64,000 nt of DNA from Melanopsichium pennsylvanicum. Taxonomy: Eukaryota > Basidiomycota > Ustilaginomycetes > Ustilaginales. The notes beneath the pieces are model-generated. The model searched no databases. It worked only from the letters and a program-made list of their open reading frames with translations, and was not told the origin of the DNA. The position numbers were made by a program, and so were the translations under genes. Positions 52,401 through 62,426 of this stretch are shown piece by piece; position 1 is the stretch's first letter; each line of letters starts with the position of its first letter. The DNA is taken from the NCBI GenBank assembly GCA_900208305.1, contig OAPG01000004.1, positions 372,001 through 436,000 on the forward strand, given 5' to 3'.

Positions 52401-54837
52401 CCGATCGGACGGCCAACCCACCGGGCATGAGGCGTTTCAGTGAAAGGTGAGACGGTCGAATTGAGATGTGCAACCACTCTGCTGACCTATTCTTGACCTA
52501 AAGCTGACTCACTTGTTGTGCTGTAATGCACTTTATACTGTAATATGCTGTAACGATCAAGTATGGTGGCCAACAGCATGCTTTTAATAAATGGATATCA
52601 AGTGGGTCTGCAATGCTTTGCGGTGCAATGCCCTGCAATCACAAATGCCTTGGACATGAAATCCGTTGGCTTCTTCTTGATGGACACAACGGTTAAGTAT
52701 TTGATTCCGGCTCTGATTTGGACATGAACTTGGTACGTGGAGAATCAAGAGGAGGAGAGGAGGAGGAGGAGGAGGGGAAAGACTAAAATAAAATTTAATT
52801 TCGCTACTGCATGGATGAGTGAATTTTGGTGTTGGTCTGCCAAGTGTGTGACAACCGATGCTTGAAATCAAAGCCCAGAATTTGATGCTTGACTGATTTG
52901 TGGGTGCAGGCGCGTCCCCCTATGCGCGAGTATGTTGAAAGAAATGGTATGCGTGTGTTGTGAAGCAGGCTCGTAGAAGATCACAGCATCACACCGCAGG
53001 AAAACGTACTTCAAGAGGCGTGCCTTGACGGTCTTGTTCGCTGCAGCGCGTCGACCAATTTTGTAATAAGTGAGTTGGCCGTGGATCGAGCCCACAAGCC
53101 AAGCCAGACCCGTGCTGCTGCTCCACCTGGTCAAATAGAAATCGTCAACACCACATAGTTAACATTTTTCCTTTGGGCTTTTTCCTTTGGGCTTGGTGCT
53201 GCCTGCACTCTCTCCTGGAGCCTGCAATGCAATCGTGGAGATCCCGAAAACAGAAGTCAGAAATTAAAACCTGGAACAGGAGCGTGCTGGCTTTGCTATC
53301 ACACTAAATACTTGGACCGCTTGCCTACTGCAGGTCATTCGGCCTTAGCTTTGGCGAGCACCATACCATCGTTTGGGCTGACTTTCCCCTCACTTTTTCT
53401 CTTCTCCTTCAACAGTCTTGCACCTGCACTTGACGTTGGAAGAGCCGAAAAGCAGTCCGCAGTCGTGGGATTTGCCGTCTCAGAGAGTGTCGACTTTCTA
53501 GCACAGTCACACAGTCACTCACATACACACTGTCCCCCTCCTCTGTCTCCTCTCCTCCTTCTTCACACAGATCAACTTACTCACTTATCCTCTAACTCTT
53601 CCTCTCCGTTGCCGTCGCCACCATCCTCTCACCTTTGCGCAGCCATTGATTATTCCATATTTCACACGCATTCGGACCATCGTGTGAGTGCGGCGCTCGC
53701 ATCGACAACCGACTATTATCTCAGCGCATTGCTTTTGCAAATTGACTTCAGGCACGCAGCCATTCGTTGTCTTCCCTTCTGCATACCGTCAGCATTGACT
53801 TGCATACCAGTGAAACTCGACACTTGACCATCTTCAGCAACATCTCGAGCCAGCTTGACGTTGGTATTCGATCGCCATCCTATCATCTTTCCTGCTATAC
53901 TCATCGCTTATTCGTGTCTTTGGTCTTCAAATCAAGGGGTTCGCATTAGCATTTGCCCGTTCCTCAAGTCTGGCCTTCGAAAATCTGCGTCACATTTGGG
54001 CCGTGCTGCTGCGCTGTGTCCATTTGTCTGTCGATGCATTCAGCACGCCGGAAGGTGCGATCCCCAACTACTTCAGCTGCGATCGAACTCCAGTAGAAGC
54101 CGTAAAAGGGTCAACCTGCTGTTTTGAGCTTAACTGCGCGAGCTAGAGCAAAAAGCTTAAGTGAAAGGTTGAGCTCAACATCAGATTGATCGACGATCCA
54201 TTTCCTCCGACCATCCCACCTTGGTTCCCCCGTAGTCGTGCTTTGCAATCCGACGATCAAGACTTCAGCGTCCCTCTGCCTTTCCGACCGGCTTTTGCCC
54301 TTTCTGTTCTACAAAATCAGATATAGAATCTGCCCAAGCTCAATTGGCAGCTTGCGGCGGAAGCACAGATTCAGCTCAGCTCTCCCGACCTCGACCCACA
54401 TCCCTGCAGCCTGCATCAGCACACTAGATTTGCTTCGCTTGGAATCGCCTCTTCTGCGTCCCAACTTTGAGCTTTAGCTCTGGGCATAGCAACACAGCGT
54501 CATCAAGGAGTAAGTTTCGACTCCGAGGCTACATCTTTGTGGCCTAGCCGAGACCGCCAATACTAAAATTCCCCTGGCATGTCACTCGGGGCTGCTGAGG
54601 TTGTTCGCATCAGTTTATGGAGCGACTTGCCACCCGACAGCCGCGCAAATCTCACTGACACCCTCGTTGCCTTTCGTTCACAGTCACCTGCTCACCACGC
54701 TGAAGCGACTCATCTTATCCACCCGAACTGAAGTCCGGCCGGACGGGAATGAAGGCCAACTGAACCTCTTCTTTGGGATCCCCCTAGAACCACTACAACC
54801 ATTGTAGATAGACGTCGGGCCCAACGCCATCCTCACT
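46473..54837. other. 8.4-kb stretch without a recognisable gene
   Basis: No frame here combines an ATG, codon structure and a known motif. The longest frames (48259-48804 minus, 50544-50942 plus) look random in composition and lack family matches. Small features: a CAG run at about 47611-47635, a GA-rich microsatellite at about 52750-52780 followed by an AT-rich stretch, and C/T-rich leader-like sequence from 53500 on. The last 1.3 kb probably holds the promoter and leader of the kinase gene, with a GTAAGT at 54511 that could start a leader intron. The rest may carry non-coding RNA, regulatory DNA or decayed repeats; I cannot tell. Confidence 0.45.
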
Positions 54838-57800
54838 ATGGCTGTAGCGACTGCGACCATCGTCTCATCGGCTCCAGACTTCGTCAGTATGGATCACCGT
54901 TCAACGGACGCGCATCGACTACCGCCAGCTGGATTTGCCGATCCGAACATGGTCACAGGTAGATCGCTGCGCTCCCAGAAGTCGGTACCTTCGCCATCGT
55001 CACCATCGTCACCATCGTCACCATCGTCACCATCGTCACCATCGTCACCATCGTCACCATCGTCACCATCGTCACCATCGTCACCGTTCCGTGTACGTGG
55101 TGGGCGACAATTGCCTTCGATCCCGCATCGCCGCGTCTACAACCTCGACGACGAGTCCGCAGCCAGTTCTTCTGCCTCTTCGGTCACGCCGTCCCAGTCT
55201 GCCTCCAGCGCCTCGCCAACCAAGTCGCCGGCTCGTCTAGGTGTGCCCTTGCCTCAATCCATCCCAGGCTCGCCTACTCGAGCATTGGCACACAAGAAGT
55301 CGGCCGAACGCAGAAGCAAAGCGACTCGCAATCTGACCAACCTAGAAGCCGCATCCCTCTCTACCCCTGAGCTTCACATGGCCTCGGATCCGATGCTCGA
55401 TACCCAAGAGCCATCATTCTTGCGCAAGCTCGTTCGGAACTCCAGAACCCAGTCTAACGACGCAATGTCCAGCGCCGGCGGCGAAGGTCTGACATCCTCA
55501 CACGGTCGGACCAACAGTACATCGCATTATGCCGGGATCAAGCCAGGCCTGGCATATTCGAGCTTTGGCGCCGTCATGAGCGCAGTGGATTCGCACAACG
55601 ACAGCTCGCACTCCCGTGCGATTCTCAAGGAGCATCGCTCCCGCAAACAGAGCAACGCCACCCTTCGCAGCGCGGATTCCTCATCAACCACTTCGTCGTG
55701 GACCGGTCAAAATATGAGCACTGACACACTGAGTCCGATAAAGGACAGCGACTCGCGACCTTCTACCGCAAAGTCACTAGCAGTGCAGCCCGAATCGACA
55801 ACCGGCACCTGGTTCCGACGCAATCAAAAGGAAGGAAAAACTTCTCGGAGAGGATTGGCAGAGCAGGATGCCGCTAATGATGTCGCCGAAACTGCCCAAG
55901 TCTCCGCTGCAGATTCCTCGACTCAGGTCTCGACGCAGCACAGCCAGACGAGCGCAGCAACAGCTGGGTCAGGCACAACCTTTCTCTCCGAGAGCAACCT
56001 CACGCTGCTCTCCACCACAACCGACGCATCATTCGGCATGTCCGACCTTGCATCTCCCCAAGCGGCGCTCGAAAGCATTCGAAAAGCCCGTTCCTTCATG
56101 ACTCGAGAGCTCGGTAGTGTTCTAGAGCCTGGTCTCGATAGACAGCGAATCTCAGCGCTGGTTTCGCAGATGAGCATTGAGGCACACGACCCCAGGACTG
56201 AAGCATCTCGCTTCTGGCACAGCATCTCCGATGGCGTCCTTTTGTGTTTGCTGGCAAACCGTCTTAGGCCGGGGAGCGTAGAACGCGTTGACCGCAGAGA
56301 TCAGGAATGGGTCAAGGTCGACAACATCTCAAGGTTCTTGAGGGCAGCACGCGATCACCTCGGCCTGCGCTCGAAGGATCTATTCCAGAGTTTCGACCTT
56401 ACCGACGGCACTGTCGAAGGTCTGCTTCGCGTCGTTCATACGCTCCAAGCAGCAGAGAGGATGGCCAAGCGCAGCTCCAAGCTGGCAGCCGCTCGTGCCA
56501 CTGCTATCAAGATTGAGCCGAGAACCACCTCAATGACACCGCCATCCACACCACGTGCGCAGGATCGAAGAATTCTCTCGGCTGGAAATGGCGACCTTGA
56601 ACGCATCGACAACAGCTTGGAGCTCTCCTTGAACGACGACACGCCCAGGCGTACCATGCTCACCATCCAACAGAACCGAAGCGAAGCAGAGCGCATCCTG
56701 ATGGGAAGATCCAACTCTGCTCGTCCAGGGATTTCGGCGACAGATGCAAAGCGTCGCTCCATTGAGCTCGGCTCTTCAAAGCAGAAAAGTTCGTCCATCA
56801 CTTTTGCCGATTCGGTCAAGCTGAAGAGCTACAACGGCGATGAAGAGGGTCGCATGCCGTATCGCGATCGCAAACTCAGCGAATCGGCGATCAGTCTCAT
56901 GGGCGTTGCAGAAGAGCCAGAGGATGGGGTCGCCCCGAGCGGCGAAACGCTAACAACAGCCGACTCGTTCTCCAGCAACCAGTCGGTGTTGATGGAAAGG
57001 GGAGAAGGGAGAAGAGGCAGCAGCGAATCGGACAAGTCTGGCAAAGGCTACTCCGTCAGGCCTCCACCACTTGCTCGCAGTGCATCGCAGAAGCGCATCA
57101 GTCAAGAACTCGCGCTCGGTCAGCTTCCGAGGGCAGTGATCGGATCTACCGAAAATCTCGACGAATATATCTTCCCGTCCGGTAGCCCTTCGCGACAAGC
57201 TCCCAGTCGACGACACAGTGCACGCCTCTATCCTGGTCCATCCCTCCTCAACCCTTCTCGCGAGTCACTCCTCCTGCTGGGTACTCAGTCCACGGGAGAG
57301 TCGGATGCGTCGCCACCTAGTCGCGTGCCCTTCCCTCGCGGAGCCAACGACTCCCCAGGTCCTCGCAGAATGGCGCGCCATCTCTCGATGAACGCAGGCA
57401 GCGTCGACTCATTTTCATTGGCATCGGGACCTCCAACCACAATCAATGGCAGCAGCAGCTCTCCCAAAGTCAGTTCTCGACCACAATTCCGACACATGCG
57501 CTACTCTTCTGACCTGCACCTCCCATTGCTGAACAAGCCAACCTCCCTTGGTGGACGCTCGCCCGACCCTTCGGTTGATGAGCGTTCCTTCGTCTCGACC
57601 TCGCGCAGCCGCTTCGACTCTGAGATCGGCTCGATCTACGCCAATACGCTTGGCAGTCTCACCACGGACGAGAACGGATCGGCGGTCACTAAGGGCAGCC
57701 GCGATGCCACGGGTCCCAAACATAAGCTGGTTGTCACTGAAGCAGGCAAGCCTAACGTCACATATCAGCTTGGCAACTGCATCGGCCGCGGTCAGTTTGG

Positions 57801-59901
57801 ATCCGTGTATCGTGCTCTCAATCTCAATTCGGGTCAGATGGTCGCAGTCAAGAGGATCAAGCTCGAGGGCCGTACCGATGATGAGGTCACCGAATTGATG
57901 GGCGAGGTCGACCTTTTGAAGAGCCTCACCCACCCAAGCGTTGTCAAGTACGAAGGTCTTGTGCGCGGACCTGACGTTGTCTCCATCATCCTAGAGTACG
58001 TCGAGAATGGCTCTCTCTTGCACACCCTTAAAGCATTTGGCAACTTTCCCGAGAAGCTCGTCGCCAGCTATGTCATAAAGATACTCGAAGGTCTCAACTA
58101 TCTGCATGAGCAGAATGTGGTGCACTGTGACCTGAAGGCAGCCAACATTTTGACGACCAAGAATGGCAACGTCAAGCTTTCCGACTTCGGTGTTTCGCTC
58201 AATTTGAAAGCGGTCAAGAAGATGGGCAACAAGAACGACGCGATTGGCACACCCAATTGGATGGCTCCGGAGGTCATCGAACTCAAAGGCGTCACCACAG
58301 CCGCCGACATCTGGTCGTTGGGATGCACCATCATAGAGCTGCTGACCGGCAAGCCTCCGTACTACGACATGCTGGCAATGTCGGCCATGTTCAGGATCGT
58401 CGAGCACGACTGCCCCCCCATTCCAGAGAAGTGCTCGGATGCACTTCGCGACCTTTTGCTGCAGTGCTTCAACAAGGACCCAACAAAGCGACCCAGCGCT
58501 GAAACGCTTTTTGAGCACGAATGGATCAAACAGGTCTGGGGCGGTAATAAGGAACTTCGACCGCAAGACAGCGTACCATTCCTCCGCCGTATCAGTGCTG
58601 ACATCCGTCGTCTGGATCCTCGCATTTTCGAGAAAGACGAAGGAGCCAGCCATGCCCAGCCTCCCATGGAAAGGTCCACTTCCTCGCCTCCTCATACTTT
58701 GCAGCGCCCTGACTTGGTGGCGCTGCGCGCCAACACAACCCCTACCGAGTCTTCAGCAGGCACAGTCACCGAAAAGGTGAACAGCATCTCGCCCACAACC
58801 TCCCCTCCTGACAATAAGTCTTCGCTGCCAAGCCTCGACACGGCATCTACCGACGCATCGTCCAAGTCAATGACCCAATCGCCTGGTCCCTTCTCTGTCA
58901 GCCCCACGGTTGTGTCACCCATCGGCGAGCCATCTCTGCTCGACCTCGGCTTGATCGCATACGAGGAAGCCAAGCCGCATGCCTTTGTCAAGAGTACGTT
59001 CAGCAAGGCTGTGGCCTGCAAAATCTGCCGCGAGCCGGTCAAGAAGCACGCCGTCCTGTGTGAAGAATGCGGTCTTGTGTGTCATGCAAGATGCGCCGTC
59101 CACGCCCCTTCGCCGTGCAATCTGCGCGCTCAGCTGCTGCTACTCCAGCAACGCGCCTCGTTGGATCAGACGAGCCCGATGTCATCAGCAGCCCATCTCG
59201 CGCCCGTGTCGCCCGTGCTTGGCGGCGCTCTCAACAACGTCGGAGCACCGATCAATTTCCGCTTCCCTTTCGGCATGAAACGCCAGTCCAAGTCGCCAAC
59301 AATTGAATCACAGCCTCAGCTGGGTAACGGCGCAGCCGCGAGTTCGAACAATGAAGCTGGGCTGCCCCCTTCTCCTTCCAACGGGACCGGCAAGCTGACC
59401 AAAGACGTTGCTCGCAAGCGTCGCATCTCGCTGATCCCCAGCCGACAGCGCTCGCCCTCGCCTTCTCCGGACAACGTCGAAGCTACGCGAAGCACCTATG
59501 GCAATGGCATACTTCATGGAGTGAGGCGCCACAGCTCCATGAGCTACGGTAGCATCAGTGGCGCCAGCAGCATCTCGAGCGCAGGAGGCGGTATCGTCAT
59601 GGGCAACTCCAGCTCAAGAGCATCATCCGCTCATCAGCATCAGCAACATTACCAGTTGGGCGCATCGACACCTGTCTTGCCTATTGAACAGCAGCTCAAT
59701 GAACGTTCACCCACGGACCGCTTTCGCCGCCGCCTCTCCTCTGGTGTCGCTCACGGTGCTCCCGAACTCATTTCCGCGAACAAGAGAACGGGCAAAGATG
59801 GCGGCATCGCTATAGGTCAGGTCACTCCAACGCCGCAATCTGCGGTGGAGCGCAAAAAGTCTCGCAAAGTCTCTTCGAAGACGGACTGCGTTATCATGTG
59901 A
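54838..59901 (+). CDS. Cdc7/SepH/Cdc15-type septation kinase with CH, kinase and C1 domains and a CaaX tail
   Basis: 1687 residues in one exon. A calponin-homology domain lies at about 450-545 (FWHSISDGVLLCLLANRLRP; LFQSFDLTDG). The protein kinase domain starts at about 976: Gly loop GRGQFGSV (983-990), VAVKRIK with Lys1005, catalytic loop VVHCDLKAANIL (Asp1098, Cys in place of the usual Arg) and DFG 1116-1118, then GTPNWMAPE. This pattern is that of the STE11-like Cdc15/Cdc7/SepH kinases that trigger septation downstream of a small GTPase. A C1 zinc domain lies at about 1381-1430 (HAFVKSTFSKAVACKICREP ... HARCAVHAPSPC). The last residues KKSRKVSSKTDCVIM form a polybasic stretch plus a CaaX box, predicting farnesylation and membrane binding. 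Long linkers are Ser-rich and disordered; an SPS repeat lies at residues 53-83. Cytokinesis and polarity are inferred roles. Confidence 0.9.
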   Translation: MAVATATIVSSAPDFVSMDHRSTDAHRLPPAGFADPNMVTGRSLRSQKSVPSPSSPSSPSSPSSPSSPSSPSSPSSPSSPSSPFRVRGGRQLPSIPHRRVYNLDDESAASSSASSVTPSQSASSASPTKSPARLGVPLPQSIPGSPTRALAHKKSAERRSKATRNLTNLEAASLSTPELHMASDPMLDTQEPSFLRKLVRNSRTQSNDAMSSAGGEGLTSSHGRTNSTSHYAGIKPGLAYSSFGAVMSAVDSHNDSSHSRAILKEHRSRKQSNATLRSADSSSTTSSWTGQNMSTDTLSPIKDSDSRPSTAKSLAVQPESTTGTWFRRNQKEGKTSRRGLAEQDAANDVAETAQVSAADSSTQVSTQHSQTSAATAGSGTTFLSESNLTLLSTTTDASFGMSDLASPQAALESIRKARSFMTRELGSVLEPGLDRQRISALVSQMSIEAHDPRTEASRFWHSISDGVLLCLLANRLRPGSVERVDRRDQEWVKVDNISRFLRAARDHLGLRSKDLFQSFDLTDGTVEGLLRVVHTLQAAERMAKRSSKLAAARATAIKIEPRTTSMTPPSTPRAQDRRILSAGNGDLERIDNSLELSLNDDTPRRTMLTIQQNRSEAERILMGRSNSARPGISATDAKRRSIELGSSKQKSSSITFADSVKLKSYNGDEEGRMPYRDRKLSESAISLMGVAEEPEDGVAPSGETLTTADSFSSNQSVLMERGEGRRGSSESDKSGKGYSVRPPPLARSASQKRISQELALGQLPRAVIGSTENLDEYIFPSGSPSRQAPSRRHSARLYPGPSLLNPSRESLLLLGTQSTGESDASPPSRVPFPRGANDSPGPRRMARHLSMNAGSVDSFSLASGPPTTINGSSSSPKVSSRPQFRHMRYSSDLHLPLLNKPTSLGGRSPDPSVDERSFVSTSRSRFDSEIGSIYANTLGSLTTDENGSAVTKGSRDATGPKHKLVVTEAGKPNVTYQLGNCIGRGQFGSVYRALNLNSGQMVAVKRIKLEGRTDDEVTELMGEVDLLKSLTHPSVVKYEGLVRGPDVVSIILEYVENGSLLHTLKAFGNFPEKLVASYVIKILEGLNYLHEQNVVHCDLKAANILTTKNGNVKLSDFGVSLNLKAVKKMGNKNDAIGTPNWMAPEVIELKGVTTAADIWSLGCTIIELLTGKPPYYDMLAMSAMFRIVEHDCPPIPEKCSDALRDLLLQCFNKDPTKRPSAETLFEHEWIKQVWGGNKELRPQDSVPFLRRISADIRRLDPRIFEKDEGASHAQPPMERSTSSPPHTLQRPDLVALRANTTPTESSAGTVTEKVNSISPTTSPPDNKSSLPSLDTASTDASSKSMTQSPGPFSVSPTVVSPIGEPSLLDLGLIAYEEAKPHAFVKSTFSKAVACKICREPVKKHAVLCEECGLVCHARCAVHAPSPCNLRAQLLLLQQRASLDQTSPMSSAAHLAPVSPVLGGALNNVGAPINFRFPFGMKRQSKSPTIESQPQLGNGAAASSNNEAGLPPSPSNGTGKLTKDVARKRRISLIPSRQRSPSPSPDNVEATRSTYGNGILHGVRRHSSMSYGSISGASSISSAGGGIVMGNSSSRASSAHQHQQHYQLGASTPVLPIEQQLNERSPTDRFRRRLSSGVAHGAPELISANKRTGKDGGIAIGQVTPTPQSAVERKKSRKVSSKTDCVIM
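54994..55083 (+). repeat. 9-bp coding minisatellite, ten copies
   Basis: Ten perfect copies of CCATCGTCA encode a run of PSS near the N-terminus of the kinase. The perfect identity, with no synonymous changes, points to recent expansion by slippage, so copy number may vary between strains. Confidence 0.95.
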
Positions 59902-60645
59902 TTAATACCCGGCTCCGCTCACGACGCATCACAATTACATCTTCAACTACCCATAGCGGCCCAAAATATTCCGAGCATTAATACACGAACTCGGACCCAG
60001 GATACCGCATGCTTTGCTCCATCTTTCTCCTGACACCATGACTTCGTCTTGTCGTATACCTCGCTATCTCCTTGACAGACGACCAGGTTCCAAAGCCGCA
60101 TCTAAGACACAGTTCTTCTACAGTCGAGGCACCACTTTCGCTTCTTACACGCATATTATTCCTTAACTTAACTAAGCATTGCTCTTTTCCCTTTATTATA
60201 TCATGTATGTGTGTTAGCTCATGAATGACGTTGGAAGCGTTACCTGCATGCTGCATCGATCTTCAACTACGTCCTTTGGTTGTTTGGGCTTGGATTCGAC
60301 AGAGAGAAGATCCCGATTTTGGTCGTTCCCATCCTTTCGAGATATTGAGTTTGCTTGCATATGAATTCAGGATTTGTTGTTCGTCCTGTGTCTTTCAGAG
60401 GTGTGGCATTTGTTGATTCATCACACCGCAGTAGCATGCAATGATACCAAAATTGTAAAGAGGGTCAGGTGTGGGTTATCAAGCTAGAGACCAAGATTAC
60501 ATTGAGATGAAGAAACATAAAAGAGAACAAAGCGAGAAGCCAAAAAAGAACGGGTCATTGCTAAAACGCAGGTATACAGTTTGTGCGAATGCGTACAAAA
60601 GGGATGAAGGGAATGTACGTGTATGCCAGAAAGGCGAAAAAGAGG
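59902..60645. other. Convergent 3' region
   Basis: 744 bases between the kinase stop and the stop of the orphan type I membrane protein on the other strand. No gene seen. Confidence 0.4.
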
Positions 60646-61602
60646 CTATCGGGAGCTTTGCTTGGTCAAAAAAGACGTTTGGGAGTGTTGCCAATCTCTC
60701 TGCTGATAGAGGCGCTGTTGTTGTTGCTGTTGCATTTGAGCATATTCGAGCTCGGACTGTGATGCAAATGGGATGTCTCTACGATAATAGCTGCTGTTGA
60801 TCTGTGACGACCCAGCAGTCTTGGAAAAGTGCTGGCTTTGACCGTAAGTGGGCAAGTCGAAATTTGCTGCATTGCTGGCAGTCACATCGACGCTTGTTCC
60901 ACCCTTGTAGTGATGCGTGCCTCTTCGTGTTGAAGCGTAGTTGGCCTGTTCTGATTCCAGCACCGGGTCTCTTGGTAGCGGTCTCGCCTCTTGCAGTTTC
61001 AGTCCAGGTACGAGTCGCGCCATGTAATCTCCACCAGCTGGCACGTCTCCAGCATTTTGACTATAACCATGATTTAGATCCACACTATCCTCATCAATCT
61101 TTTGCAACGTCTCCTTTCTCCTTCTGTAAAACATGCCTCCGACCAGCAATAGGACAAGCAGCAGTATCACACCGAGAACAATACCGATAATGGTGGGAAC
61201 CATGTTCTTTTGGGACTGGTGTTCGTCTTTGTGCTTCCTATCATATTCCGTGGCGAGGAGACACGTGGTGTTGCCGCTAGGATTAGCCATGACGGTTGCG
61301 GATGCAGTGACGAGGGCGGTTTGGGTCGGGGATGAGCCAATCTGATCAGTCACGGTCATGACAGCGGTGGTATTGGCAACCAGGTCTACTGAGTCCCAAG
61401 TTACAGCTGATACACCTTTTCTGACGTGTGCACGGAAGACAAGTTTGTGAGAGTCCTGGTCACGACCTTCGATGGTGTAATTGCCCTGAGCAAGAACGCG
61501 AACAGTGGCTGGTTCGCAGGAGTAGAGCGAGGGGAGCTCGATCGTTGCTGCACTGATCATATAGACCAGAATGGCACAGCTAAAAGCTGTGGAGAAACGC
61601 AT
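60646..61602 (-). CDS. Orphan type I membrane protein with polyglutamine tail
   Basis: 318 residues from the ATG at 61602. A signal peptide at about 1-19 (FSTAFSCAILVYMISAA) leads into an extracellular domain of about 115 residues with sequons NYT (41), NTT (77) and NTT (111). Its single beta-rich domain has Cys at 29 and 114. One membrane helix follows at about 136-159 (PTIIGIVLGVILLLVLLLVG), then YRRRK as stop-transfer. The cytosolic tail is Tyr-, Ser- and Gln-rich with a Gln run near residue 290 coded by CAA/CAG repeats. The layout resembles fungal single-pass cell-surface proteins of unknown role, including the shape of sensor proteins, but I recognise no named domain. It is like the orphan at 3960-4919 only in topology. 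Confidence 0.75.
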   Translation of the reverse strand: MRFSTAFSCAILVYMISAATIELPSLYSCEPATVRVLAQGNYTIEGRDQDSHKLVFRAHVRKGVSAVTWDSVDLVANTTAVMTVTDQIGSSPTQTALVTASATVMANPSGNTTCLLATEYDRKHKDEHQSQKNMVPTIIGIVLGVILLLVLLLVGGMFYRRRKETLQKIDEDSVDLNHGYSQNAGDVPAGGDYMARLVPGLKLQEARPLPRDPVLESEQANYASTRRGTHHYKGGTSVDVTASNAANFDLPTYGQSQHFSKTAGSSQINSSYYRRDIPFASQSELEYAQMQQQQQQRLYQQRDWQHSQTSFLTKQSSR

Positions 61603-61870
61603 GGTGGACAGCAGAGGTGAGAGTAGGCCGAGAAAGATGATCTGGTCAAGGTGTTGCTCGAGTCTCTTTTGAGGATGCTATCCAGGTGTTTGCCCGCAAG
61701 ATGGTACCACAAGCAAATTGTTTAGTGTATGTACTGTGAAGAAGAGTGAATGATGGTGAGAGAAGGATATTGGAGAGCGAGATGGTTGTGAAGAAGCTCA
61801 AGGCAATCGGGATGGTCGGAGGAGAAACGTGAGATTGGCAACAGAGTCGACACCAAACCTGTTTGGCGAT

Positions 61871-62426
61871 AGACCGGGCTTCGGAACTTAGCCGACGGTA
61901 CGGATCTCCTAGCGCTCCTACCGGATAGGATCTGCCTGTAGATCACAAAAGATATCACAGGGGCCGACGTAAAGGCCATGATGGAAGGCGGCATCGGATC
62001 GCAACGTACCGCTTGGGCAACTCAGATAGTCTAGCAAGAGTCGCTCTTTGCTGAACTTGGCATTTCACTGTACAGTAATTTACAGTCTACTGCAGACTCG
62101 ACCACCGAAACAGTCAGTATTGTAATTGGGCGGGGGAAGGAGGGGGACAGACCGGGCTTCGGAAATCAGCCGACGGTACGGATCTCCTAGCGCTTCTAGC
62201 GGATAGGATGTGCCTGTAGATCACAAAGGATCCCATAGGGACCGACGTAAAGGCCATGATGGAAGGCGGCATCAGATTGCAACGTACCGCTTGGGCAACT
62301 CAGATAGTCTAGCAAGAGTCGCTCTTTGCTGAACTTGGCATTTCACTGTACAGTAATTTACATTCTACTGCAGACTCGACCACCGAAATGTTCAGTATTG
62401 TAATTGGGTGGGGGTAGGAGGGGGGG
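61871..62426 (+). repeat. Tandem duplication, two copies of 278 bp
   Basis: Copy one is 61871-62148 and copy two 62149-62426, in the same orientation. They agree at most positions (roughly 93-95% by eye); differences are scattered single bases. Both start AGACCGGGCTTCGGAA and end in a G-rich run. The pair lies upstream of the orphan type I membrane protein (start 61602), so it may belong to its promoter. No ORF is shared by the copies. Confidence 0.9.
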
